Notes under the pieces: generated by a model
The model's database searches: none
What the model was told of the DNA's origin: nothing
The model's input: the letters and a program-made list of their open reading frames with translations, nothing else
Made by a program: the position numbers and the translations under genes
Shown here: positions 54,564 to 62,541 of the stretch, one piece after another
How positions within the stretch are numbered: the stretch's first letter is position 1
Layout of the letters: every line of letters begins with the position of its first letter
NCBI GenBank assembly: GCA_965199055.1
Contig: CBDAQR010000003.1
Span: 1,612,001-1,676,000 of the forward strand
Direction of reading: 5' to 3'
Length of the DNA stretch: 64,000 nt
Source of the DNA: CBDAQR01 sp965199055
GTDB taxonomy: Bacteria; Pseudomonadota; Gammaproteobacteria; Pseudomonadales; Halieaceae

Positions 54564-54983
54564 CTAGCAACCCGTCGGCGGACAGATGGGACCCGTGGCT
54601 CGAGCGCTCTCGGCACGTTGCACAGTGCCTGGCTGTGGTGTCGACGAGGGCCGCGTGCTGCTCACTGCGCTAGAGCCAATCCTGGATGTCGATGACCGCG
54701 CACCATCGTTCCACTGCGTACTCGAGTGACGGCCATTGTGATGTGTTGTGCCCGTGCCGTATCGGTTGGTCTGATAGCTCGTATCGCCAGACCGGTAACC
54801 TGTGCCGCTGCTGCCATCACTGGAGCTGTGATAGGTCGTGTTACCGATCGTCTGTGTCATCCCTGAACTGCCGTCGGAACAACTGTGATAGGTGTTGTTG
54901 CCCGACTGCGTGCTGGTACAACTGGCCCAGGCCGAGGGCATAGCCAGTAACAAAGTGACCAAGATGGCGCTCGTCCGGAACAT
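54564..54983 (-). CDS. Small secreted repeat protein of unknown function
   Basis: A 139-residue protein with a signal peptide (SAILVTLLLAMPSAWA). The mature part is built from short repeats rich in Ser, Thr, Tyr and Gly: NTYHSCSDGSSG, NTTYHSSSDGSSG, then a looser copy with DTSYQTNRYGTG. Four Cys are present, two near the start and two in the final CPPTGC. GAGGGATAG precedes the ATG. The family was not recognised; a surface or periplasmic structural role is possible. Confidence 0.75.
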   Translation of the reverse strand: MFRTSAILVTLLLAMPSAWASCTSTQSGNNTYHSCSDGSSGMTQTIGNTTYHSSSDGSSGTGYRSGDTSYQTNRYGTGTTHHNGRHSSTQWNDGARSSTSRIGSSAVSSTRPSSTPQPGTVQRAESARATGPICPPTGC

Positions 54984-55070
54984 GTCTATCCCTCATGGGC
55001 GTGTGTGAACGCAGTATAGCCAGATTTGTGATGGAACCGTTGCGAGCACAGTTGGTCAGAACTTCGACAA

Positions 55071-55676
55071 ATGACTACTGCCGCTGCTCAAAATCCGCTT
55101 CCCTGGGAATCCTTCGATGGCAAGGTCCCTGCGAACCACGGTGTATTGCTATTCGCGCTGCTGCTATCGCTGTTGCTGCATGGCATTTTGGCTAGCCAGG
55201 TTCGCGCTCCAGACACCACACCCGTTGCGGTGACGGATGCCAGCGTTCTTCGCATGCGCTTACGCCAGCCCCACGTCGCGGCGCCGCTAGAAGCCCAGAC
55301 TCCGCACCCCGCATTGCAACCGATAAGCAGTACCGCGCAGCGCCGTGAACGCATTCGACAAGTTGAGGCGCGCCCTGATGAATCCACGCTTCCAGACAAC
55401 TGGCGCGAGCTCGTTATCGAATCTGAGGCGCCGGAAAGCGTAGAAACCGAAAACCGCGCCACCGTTATAAACTCTGCGTTGCTCCGGCGACTCAATGACG
55501 CAGAGAGGCGAACAGGTTATTTACCAGGCTCCTCGACAACACCTGAAGCATTGGATTATGACGCCGGCAGTTACACCTACCTGGTTAAGGATGGCGACTA
55601 CTGTTTTCGCGTACGTGCGGCAAACCCGCTCGAGCCCTTCTCGGCAGACATGTGGTACCGCGTCGCTTGCCGTTGA
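55071..55676 (+). CDS. Single-pass membrane protein of unknown function
   Basis: 201 residues. A hydrophobic helix near residues 25-42 (GVLLFALLLSLLLHGILA) is followed by a Pro- and Arg-rich stretch, a layout like the N-terminus of TonB-type proteins, and a small C-terminal domain (YTYLVKDGDYCFRVRAANP) with two Cys. It would sit in the inner membrane with its tail in the periplasm. The ribosome site is weak. No family was recognised. Confidence 0.7.
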   Translation: MTTAAAQNPLPWESFDGKVPANHGVLLFALLLSLLLHGILASQVRAPDTTPVAVTDASVLRMRLRQPHVAAPLEAQTPHPALQPISSTAQRRERIRQVEARPDESTLPDNWRELVIESEAPESVETENRATVINSALLRRLNDAERRTGYLPGSSTTPEALDYDAGSYTYLVKDGDYCFRVRAANPLEPFSADMWYRVACR

Positions 55677-55690
55677 GAGACAGCCCGAAT

Positions 55691-56479
55691 CTAGAGTACA
55701 GCCAATTGGCTATTGAGAAGATCGGTGACCAACATCTTGCCCGGCGCATGGGTAATACAGAAAGGCGGCTTCGATGCGGCGACCACCTCCTGGGGTGTAA
55801 CGCCGCAGCCCCAGAACAGCGGCAACTCGCCCTCACGCACGTCGACTCGATCACCGTAGTCGGGTGACTCAAGGTTTTCGATGCCTATCTGTGAGGGGTC
55901 TCCCAGATGCACCGGCGCGCCGTGGACCGATGGAAAACGGCTGCAAATCTGTATCGCTCGTATTGCATCCTGCGCCTGAAATGGTCGCATGCTCACCACC
56001 ATGTTGCCGTGAAATCGTCCGGAAGGCGCACAGGCAATACTGGTGCGGTACATGGGTACATTTTTGTTTTCGGTCAGGTTGCGTATCTCAAGACCATCTG
56101 CCAACAGCGCCTCTTCAAAGGAGAAGGAGCAACCAATCGCAAAGGCCACCAGATCGTCGCGCCAAATGTCGCTGATATCTGCAACTGTCGCCACCTCCTC
56201 TCCATTCTCGAAGACTCGATATCCGGGCACATCGCTGCGTACATCCAGATCTTCACCCAGCCGGGCAAAGCCAGGATCGCCGGGTGCAGGTGACACATCC
56301 ACCAATGGACAGGGCTTGGGGTTTTTCTGGCAAAAACCCATAAACTCCATCGCCCATTCTTGCGGCAGGATCATGAGATTGCACTGGACATGGCCAGGCG
56401 CCAGTCCGGAAGTGTGGCCGGTGTGGTCTCCTCTGCGAATCTTGAGGCGCAGCTCGTGGGCAGAATTCAAAGCAGTCAT
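55691..56479 (-). CDS. DUF1445 hydro-lyase (D-glutamate cyclase family)
   Basis: A 262-residue protein of the DUF1445 / YcsI family. Motifs are [38 protein letters not shown] and the C-terminal FWGCGVTPQ. Members are putative hydro-lyases or D-glutamate cyclases; the exact reaction here is not known. It is last of the minus-strand series that begins at the window's end, 31 bases after the PaiB gene. Confidence 0.9.
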   Translation of the reverse strand: MTALNSAHELRLKIRRGDHTGHTSGLAPGHVQCNLMILPQEWAMEFMGFCQKNPKPCPLVDVSPAPGDPGFARLGEDLDVRSDVPGYRVFENGEEVATVADISDIWRDDLVAFAIGCSFSFEEALLADGLEIRNLTENKNVPMYRTSIACAPSGRFHGNMVVSMRPFQAQDAIRAIQICSRFPSVHGAPVHLGDPSQIGIENLESPDYGDRVDVREGELPLFWGCGVTPQEVVAASKPPFCITHAPGKMLVTDLLNSQLAVL

Positions 56480-56510
56480 TGGCCTATTATACGATCACAG
56501 ATCGTTTCCA

Positions 56511-57119
56511 TCAGCCATCCTCTACAGCTCGCATGGCATCGGCCAACTCTACATTACCTTGCTGATCAAAGCCCGAGATGACCCCTGCCCTGTCTTCCGC
56601 CGAGCGGTTCTGGCTTAGTTTGTACTTGCCTATCACCTCGTCCATATCGATGTGAAATCCAACGATAACGCCGAGCATCTTCTCAAGCATGTCGGGGTCC
56701 ACTTTGTCGACCGTCCAGGGTACGGGGAATTGCGCTTCGTGTTTATCGGAGAGGCGCCGCACAATATCGAACACCTCCTCCCGATCATGGTGAATGACTG
56801 CTGCGCCGCGAACCTGCAATGTGACAAAATTCCAGGTCGGCACCAGCCCAGGGTCGCTATACCAGTTCGGAGATACATAGCCACTGGGGCCGTTGAACTG
56901 AACCAAAACCTGCTCTACCTCAGCGAGTTCATCAAGCTGCGGATTAGGCCGAGCCAAATGACCCCATAATCGATTGGCCTCTGGCTGGCGAATAAGGGGT
57001 ACCTGATTGGCGATGAGCCCCCGCGGGCCCGCCGTAATCAGTGTCGCAACACCCACCTCATCAATGAAGTCATACAGCTGCGATTGAGTGTCGTTGTTGA
57101 AATGACGGGGAATATACAT
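56511..57119 (-). CDS. paiB: PaiB-like FMN-binding protein
   Basis: A 202-residue protein of the PaiB family (FMN-binding split barrel) with MYIPRHF at the start, the QVPLI segment, HLARPNPQ, and the GPSGYVSPNWY motif. Named after a Bacillus regulator of protease and sporulation genes, many relatives may be flavin enzymes instead. The start lies one base after the Rieske gene stop, so it belongs to the demethylation-type operon. Confidence 0.9.
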   Translation of the reverse strand: MYIPRHFNNDTQSQLYDFIDEVGVATLITAGPRGLIANQVPLIRQPEANRLWGHLARPNPQLDELAEVEQVLVQFNGPSGYVSPNWYSDPGLVPTWNFVTLQVRGAAVIHHDREEVFDIVRRLSDKHEAQFPVPWTVDKVDPDMLEKMLGVIVGFHIDMDEVIGKYKLSQNRSAEDRAGVISGFDQQGNVELADAMRAVEDG

Positions 57120-57120
57120 A

Positions 57121-58374
57121 TCAACGCGCCAGTGCTGCCAGATACCAGTTCACGAAATCCAGGCTTAGCTGCTCATACTCTGGATTGTAGGGGCCGGGAA
57201 CGAAAAAACGCGAGTTCACGCCTGCACTATTTCGCATAATGATGTACTCATCTTCTAGCGTCGTGTGGTGCCATAACCAGGTGACTGACTCTCGATCATA
57301 GTCCTTGCCCTCCTGGGCATCACCACGCACAAACCAGACAATCTCCATGTCGGTGTCATTGATGCCACGTGGCGTGAATCGATAGAGCACACAGTGGTCC
57401 GGGTAATTGAGCATGAACGCCAGCGGGCCCATTTGAAAATCGCCCGCGCCGCCGTCGTAGCCTTTAAAATCACCCATCAGCGGCGCTACCGGCTGACCGT
57501 CTTCGCTACCCGTCAAATAGCCATCATACAGCGCGTAGCGAGTCGTCGATGCGCAGTTGCCGAAGTGCGCCGCAGAGCCATAATTCTCATAATGCTCAAG
57601 GGTAATTCCAGGCACGCCGGTTAGCTCTTCAGCACGCGCCAGCATCTCTGCATTCAGCGCATTTGCCTGATCACTGATGTCCTGCAAGGTGTGCATCCGC
57701 GCGTAAGCCCGATGTGCCGTGGCACAGTGGTAACACTCCAAATAGTTCTCCAGGGCGAGTTTCCAGTTCGCGCTGACCTTGTAGACCTGACTGTGTGCGA
57801 CCTTAGCAGTGCTTAGATCATAAGGCCGCAGCGCCGGCGCTATCGTATCCATAGCAGCTGCAAAGTCCGCTGCGGCCGGATCACAATTTATGAAGATCAG
57901 GCCCTCATAGATACAGACTTTCGCCGCACGCAGACCGTAGTCCGCGGCGTCAAATCCTTCCAGCGCTTCCATGGCACGAGCAGCTCGCAAACTGCCATCC
58001 ATGTTGTAGACCCAACCGTGGTAAGGGCAGACAAAGGTCTTACGATTGCCGCTCGGTTCTTCGCACACGCGAGCCCCGCGATGGCGGCAGATATTGAACA
58101 GGGCGTGTATTGCACCACCCTCGTCTCTCGCGATAATGATCGCATCTTCACCCACTTCAAACTGCAAATAGTCGCCCGGCTTCGCTAGCTGGCTAATATG
58201 CCCGGCGTAAAGCCAGCTCTTGTAGATGATCTGATCCAGTTCCTTTTCGTGGACCAGGTGCGAGCGGTAGAAGTACTGGTCCATCGCATAGCCGGGCTTG
58301 TCTTGCTGCTCGCCAACTTTCTGGGACAGTAGGTCCCAGGAATCATCCGCTCGTGTTGCCACTCGACTCGTCAT
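57121..58374 (-). CDS. Rieske oxygenase, glycine betaine/stachydrine demethylase-like
   Basis: A 417-residue oxygenase alpha subunit from ATG 58374 (ATGA overlap with the glutamine-synthetase-like gene). The Rieske ligands are in CRHRGARV and CPYHGW; the mononuclear iron site is ENYLECYHCATAH, the pattern typical of GbcA and other quaternary-amine demethylases. It would oxidise an N-methyl group, releasing formaldehyde. A reductase partner was not found. The GcvT-like gene nearby fits one-carbon recovery. Confidence 0.88.
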   Translation of the reverse strand: MTSRVATRADDSWDLLSQKVGEQQDKPGYAMDQYFYRSHLVHEKELDQIIYKSWLYAGHISQLAKPGDYLQFEVGEDAIIIARDEGGAIHALFNICRHRGARVCEEPSGNRKTFVCPYHGWVYNMDGSLRAARAMEALEGFDAADYGLRAAKVCIYEGLIFINCDPAAADFAAAMDTIAPALRPYDLSTAKVAHSQVYKVSANWKLALENYLECYHCATAHRAYARMHTLQDISDQANALNAEMLARAEELTGVPGITLEHYENYGSAAHFGNCASTTRYALYDGYLTGSEDGQPVAPLMGDFKGYDGGAGDFQMGPLAFMLNYPDHCVLYRFTPRGINDTDMEIVWFVRGDAQEGKDYDRESVTWLWHHTTLEDEYIIMRNSAGVNSRFFVPGPYNPEYEQLSLDFVNWYLAALAR

Positions 58375-59753
58375 ACCGAACGCAGGTACCACTCATAGTC
58401 TACGTTGCTGATTCTCGCCTGAAACTGACGATATTCGTCGCGACGCGTCGCTGCGTAGATCTTGCAGTACTGCTCACCCAGGTAGCCGGGCAAAACAGCG
58501 CCCGCTTCAAAGTTATCCAGCGCCCTCGACCAATCAGTAGCCAGCGTAATTTCCTCTTCATCCAGGACAGTGCCCTCTGCGATAAAAGGTCCGGGATCAC
58601 ATTGCTGGGTCAGGCCGTGATGAATACCTGCCAAAACACAGGCCATCACCAGATAGGGATTGGCGTCCGCTCCAGCGACCCGATGTTCGATACGCAGGTT
58701 TTTAGGATCACTCACGGGTATCCGCAGCGACACATTGCGATGGTTGTAGCCCCAGTTCGGCGACAGGGGTGCATAGCAGCCCGGCTGCAAGCGCCGGAAG
58801 GAGTTGGCATTGGGTGCAAAGATGGCCTGGCTTTCACGCATGAGCTCGCCGAGACCGCCAATGGCGTGACGCAGCTTGTCGCCAATCGGCGGCGTATCGC
58901 CCGCACCGGGATCGACAAAAATATTGTTCCCATCTGCATCGTAGACGCTGATGTGAATATGCAGGCCATTGCCCGGCTCATCGGCAAAGGGCTTCGCCAT
59001 GAAGGTTGTCCCCATACCCTGCTCTGCCGCTACGCCCTTGATTAATCGCTTCAATAGCACGGCATGGTCACAGGCAGTGACGACATCGTCGACATGATGC
59101 AAGTTGATCTCGAATTGGCCAGGCGCAAACTCCAGGTGTGCGGTAGTGGCTGGTATCGATTGTTCTATACACGCAAGCCTTACGCCTTCAAGAAAACCAT
59201 CAAACTCGGCCATATCCTCGGGATTACAGTACTGCGTGCCCTTTTGCTCGAGATTGGTACCCAGCACAGTACCCAGCCGGGGTTGCGGCGTCGGTGAGTC
59301 GCCATCCTTCAATAAGTAGAACTCCAACTCAGTGGCCACCACCACGCGCAAGCCCATCTCGGTCAGCGGCTGCAGCGCGTTGCCTAGAATAGTTCGACTA
59401 TTCCAATGCAAAGGCGAGCCATCCAATTCCGTCCAGTGCGCCAACACCTGATGGGTGGCCGACTGCAGCCAGGGAATACTGCTTATGGTATCGGCCACCG
59501 GGTGAATGGCCTTATCGGGATCACCATCGAGCGTACCCAGGCTCAAATCATCGCAGCAGTGGCCCAGCGTATTCATGATCGGTACCGTTCCCGGGCCGGT
59601 CACACCCTTAGTGAAAAAGGTTTCCACTTCATCGCGCGGAATTCGTTTGGCGCGGAGTATGCCCTGCATGTCCGGCGATAAAATTTCCAGTGTCCCTAGA
59701 TCGGGATTGTTAGCCAGATAGGCGTGTGCTTCTTCGGGGGTGGCGATGGTCAT
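58371..59753 (-). CDS. Glutamine-synthetase family ligase (PuuA/GMAS-like)
   Basis: A 460-residue protein with the GS catalytic motifs ELEFYLL, EFAPGQFEIN, GNGLHIHIS, NSFRRLQPGCYAPL and RIEHRVAGADANPYL. Its context and shorter N-terminus suit the gamma-glutamyl-amide ligases (polyamine or methylamine) rather than the ammonia-assimilating enzyme. It would add glutamate to an amine using ATP. It lies between the GcvT-like and Rieske genes. Confidence 0.9.
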   Translation of the reverse strand: MTIATPEEAHAYLANNPDLGTLEILSPDMQGILRAKRIPRDEVETFFTKGVTGPGTVPIMNTLGHCCDDLSLGTLDGDPDKAIHPVADTISSIPWLQSATHQVLAHWTELDGSPLHWNSRTILGNALQPLTEMGLRVVVATELEFYLLKDGDSPTPQPRLGTVLGTNLEQKGTQYCNPEDMAEFDGFLEGVRLACIEQSIPATTAHLEFAPGQFEINLHHVDDVVTACDHAVLLKRLIKGVAAEQGMGTTFMAKPFADEPGNGLHIHISVYDADGNNIFVDPGAGDTPPIGDKLRHAIGGLGELMRESQAIFAPNANSFRRLQPGCYAPLSPNWGYNHRNVSLRIPVSDPKNLRIEHRVAGADANPYLVMACVLAGIHHGLTQQCDPGPFIAEGTVLDEEEITLATDWSRALDNFEAGAVLPGYLGEQYCKIYAATRRDEYRQFQARISNVDYEWYLRSV

Positions 59754-59782
59754 GAATGCGGCATGTCCCTTGCGAGTTACAT

Positions 59783-60982
59783 TTAGAAGTTGGGCGCCGG
59801 CGTCTGCCGCCGTCGCTCCGGATCATAAACGGGGCCTGCCAGCACCCTGCAAGGTGCTAACAAACGGGTCCAATGAAGTTCCCGGGTATAGTAGATTTCG
59901 GCGAAGAGTTCATCTTGCTGCTCACCCCACGGCATCTCCAATGAAGCGAGCGCGATGTTACTCTTGGCTGAAGGACACCAGGCCGCAGAGGTCACGTGTC
60001 CAACCACCTCTTCCGCCTTATTTAATATGAAGCTGTGTTCCGCCGGCTTGTTGCCATCGACGTTTAGTTTGACGAAGCGAAAACGAGAGCCCTGCTTTTT
60101 TTCCTGCAGCAGCGCCCGGCGCCCCGTAAATGGGCCCTTCTCAAAATCTACCAACCAGTCGAGGCCCAGTTCGAAGGGTGAGCGAGCACGACCGTGCCGC
60201 ACAACCTGCTCTGCCGGTACGAAGTCTTCCCAGGCCATAATAAAGCCGGCCTCGATTCGTGCGATGCCGAGCGCTGCCGACCCCATAGGTCGAATCATGT
60301 ACTCACGCCCCGCCTCGAACAGCGCATCCCACAGCGCCTCGGCGTGCTGCGGTGCAATCCAAAGCTCGTAACCCAGGTCTCCGGTATACCCCGTACGCGA
60401 GACCAACAGTTCGCCCCCGTCGAAGGCGAAGCTGGTGACACCGAAGGGGCTTAGGTTCTCCAGCCCCTCAAGACCCATCTTACGCAGCGTGGCGCAGGAT
60501 GTGGGGCCCTGCACGGCGAGGGCGGCGACATCGTCAGACTCATCGATAATCTCGACATCGAAGCCCAGTGCGGACCACTGCAACCAATCCATGCAGCGCT
60601 CCTGACAGCACAGGCGGTAGTCATTCTCCGCCAGGTGAAAGATCGTGCCATCGTCATGCACCATACCGGCATCGTCGCACCATACCGTGTAGCCGACTCG
60701 ACCTGGCTTAATTTTGCGAACATCGCGCGTAACCAGCCGATTAAGATACGCTTGGGCGTCTGCACCCCTGATACGGTATTTGGTCATTGGTGTCAGGTCG
60801 AAAACACCGGTGGAATTGCGCGCCGCAAAGTACTCCAGCTCCAGGTTTTCATAGGTCTTGGGAGTGGTGTAACCCGCCCACATGTACCAGTCATTGGTTT
60901 GGCACGCCTCCGCTATGCGCGAATGAAATGGGCTGAACTTCAGCATGTTTTCATCATGCGCCCGCAAGGGTCTGCTGTTCAT
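59783..60982 (-). CDS. GcvT-like aminomethyltransferase / tetrahydrofolate-dependent demethylase
   Basis: A 399-residue GcvT-fold protein. The opening FAARNSTGVFDLTPMTKYRI, the QGPTS turn, and SRTGYTGDLGYELW are hallmarks of the folate-binding T-protein group, which includes DmdA and the C-terminal part of dimethylglycine and sarcosine dehydrogenases. It would transfer a methyl or methylene group to tetrahydrofolate. The start overlaps the stop of the upstream flavoprotein (ATGA). Confidence 0.9.
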   Translation of the reverse strand: MNSRPLRAHDENMLKFSPFHSRIAEACQTNDWYMWAGYTTPKTYENLELEYFAARNSTGVFDLTPMTKYRIRGADAQAYLNRLVTRDVRKIKPGRVGYTVWCDDAGMVHDDGTIFHLAENDYRLCCQERCMDWLQWSALGFDVEIIDESDDVAALAVQGPTSCATLRKMGLEGLENLSPFGVTSFAFDGGELLVSRTGYTGDLGYELWIAPQHAEALWDALFEAGREYMIRPMGSAALGIARIEAGFIMAWEDFVPAEQVVRHGRARSPFELGLDWLVDFEKGPFTGRRALLQEKKQGSRFRFVKLNVDGNKPAEHSFILNKAEEVVGHVTSAAWCPSAKSNIALASLEMPWGEQQDELFAEIYYTRELHWTRLLAPCRVLAGPVYDPERRRQTPAPNF

Positions 60983-62541
60983 GCGACTTTCTCCTGCTTG
61001 ATAACAGCTCTGGCCGCATTACGGCCCGCCATCCCCATAACACCCCCACCAGGATGCGATCCTGCACCACACAGATACAAACCATCTATCGGCGTTTTGT
61101 ACTGATTCGCTCCCGGCATCGGTCTCATCATCAAGGCTTGATCCAGAGCTATCTCACCGTGGTGCCAGTGACCTCCCGTCATTCCAAACTCAGCTTCGAT
61201 GTCTTTCGGCGTCAGTAGCTCTCGGGCGGTAACCAGGTCACTAATGCCCGGCGCGTAGCGCTCCAGCGTTTTCATACAGAGTTCGATGAAGTTGGCCTTT
61301 TCATTCTCCCAGCCCGTTTTAAGATCATAGGGAGCAAACTGTACGATCGCAGAGAGCACATGCTTGCCAGCGGGTGCAAGCGTCGCATCGTGCACCGTTG
61401 GCAGCGTAATCTCCATTGCCGGTGCCTGCGAGTATTCGCCATACTTGGCGTGATTAAAGGCGAGTTCGATGTATTCCATATCCGGTGCCAGCAGCAGTCG
61501 GCTGCCCGCGGCATCGCCAGCAATACCGGTAAAGCCCGGCAAGCCATCAAGGGCGAGATGTAATTTGGCAGTGCAGCCTCGACTGCGGAAGTTGTGAACC
61601 CGCCTGGCGAAGCCGGCATCCAGTTCGCGGTAACCCACCAGATGTTCGAACGTCGATTTCGGATCGGCATTGGAGACGACTGTCGGTGCCGCAATCACTT
61701 CGCCGTCGGCCAGGCACACTCCCCGAGCACGGTTGTCTTCCATGTGCAGTGACGCCACTTTGGCCCCGTAGCGAATATCAACACCCGCGCTTTTCGCCGC
61801 TTGCGCGAAAGCAGCGCCGACATTACCCATGCCTCCCTTCACCAGCGCCGGTCCCTTCATGCCGTAGACATCGCCGAGCCGTCTGTACAAGTAACCGTAC
61901 ACAGTGTTCGGCGACCGTGGCCCCATGTGTGAACCCAGCACACCATCCATACTGACGGCGGCTTTCAACAACTCGCTGTCAAAATGCTCATTGGCAACGT
62001 CATATATATTGATAAGACCCACCCGAAGCAGATCCTGCATGTCGTTCTTACCGAGGGTGCGAATATCCCAACCCAACTTCAGCAACGATAGATTGTCACC
62101 CCAGCCACGCTCAGCAAGTTTTGGAATCTTGCGGCTGAAGAAACTGTTCAGCACTTTGGCAAACTTAAGGTTTTGCTTATAGAAGCTTTCATAGGCTGCC
62201 GCGTCAGCGGCAGATACCCCTTCCGCAGTCGCGCCCTGAAGCGTGATATGGTCACCATCGACATCAAGCGCGATGGTTTTCAAATCGCGTGCCGCAAACT
62301 CCAGACCATGTTCTTCCAGCGCGAGATCTTTAGCGACTCTGGGGTTAAGTTGCGTCAACAGATGCGCGCCCGATGAGACTTGAAAGCCGGGTGCAAACTC
62401 GCGCGTCGCCGCGGCACCGCCTGCTACCTCTCTTGATTCGAGCACCAAGGCTTTGCGGCCACTCTTCGCCAGATAGCTGGCGCACACCAAACCATTATGG
62501 CCCGCCCCAATCACGATGGCGTCATAGGTTGTCTCAGTCAT
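60979..62541 (-). CDS. FAD-dependent oxidoreductase, PYROXD2/phytoene-desaturase-like
   Basis: A 520-residue flavoprotein with the dinucleotide-binding motif IVIGAGHNGLVCASYLA at the N-terminus and the C-terminal FAD motif LYLCGAGSHPGGGVMG. It is of the CrtI/PYROXD2 branch but no carotenoid genes are near. It is overlapped by eight bases with the second flavoprotein upstream, suggesting a heteromer. Confidence 0.9.
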   Translation of the reverse strand: MTETTYDAIVIGAGHNGLVCASYLAKSGRKALVLESREVAGGAAATREFAPGFQVSSGAHLLTQLNPRVAKDLALEEHGLEFAARDLKTIALDVDGDHITLQGATAEGVSAADAAAYESFYKQNLKFAKVLNSFFSRKIPKLAERGWGDNLSLLKLGWDIRTLGKNDMQDLLRVGLINIYDVANEHFDSELLKAAVSMDGVLGSHMGPRSPNTVYGYLYRRLGDVYGMKGPALVKGGMGNVGAAFAQAAKSAGVDIRYGAKVASLHMEDNRARGVCLADGEVIAAPTVVSNADPKSTFEHLVGYRELDAGFARRVHNFRSRGCTAKLHLALDGLPGFTGIAGDAAGSRLLLAPDMEYIELAFNHAKYGEYSQAPAMEITLPTVHDATLAPAGKHVLSAIVQFAPYDLKTGWENEKANFIELCMKTLERYAPGISDLVTARELLTPKDIEAEFGMTGGHWHHGEIALDQALMMRPMPGANQYKTPIDGLYLCGAGSHPGGGVMGMAGRNAARAVIKQEKVA

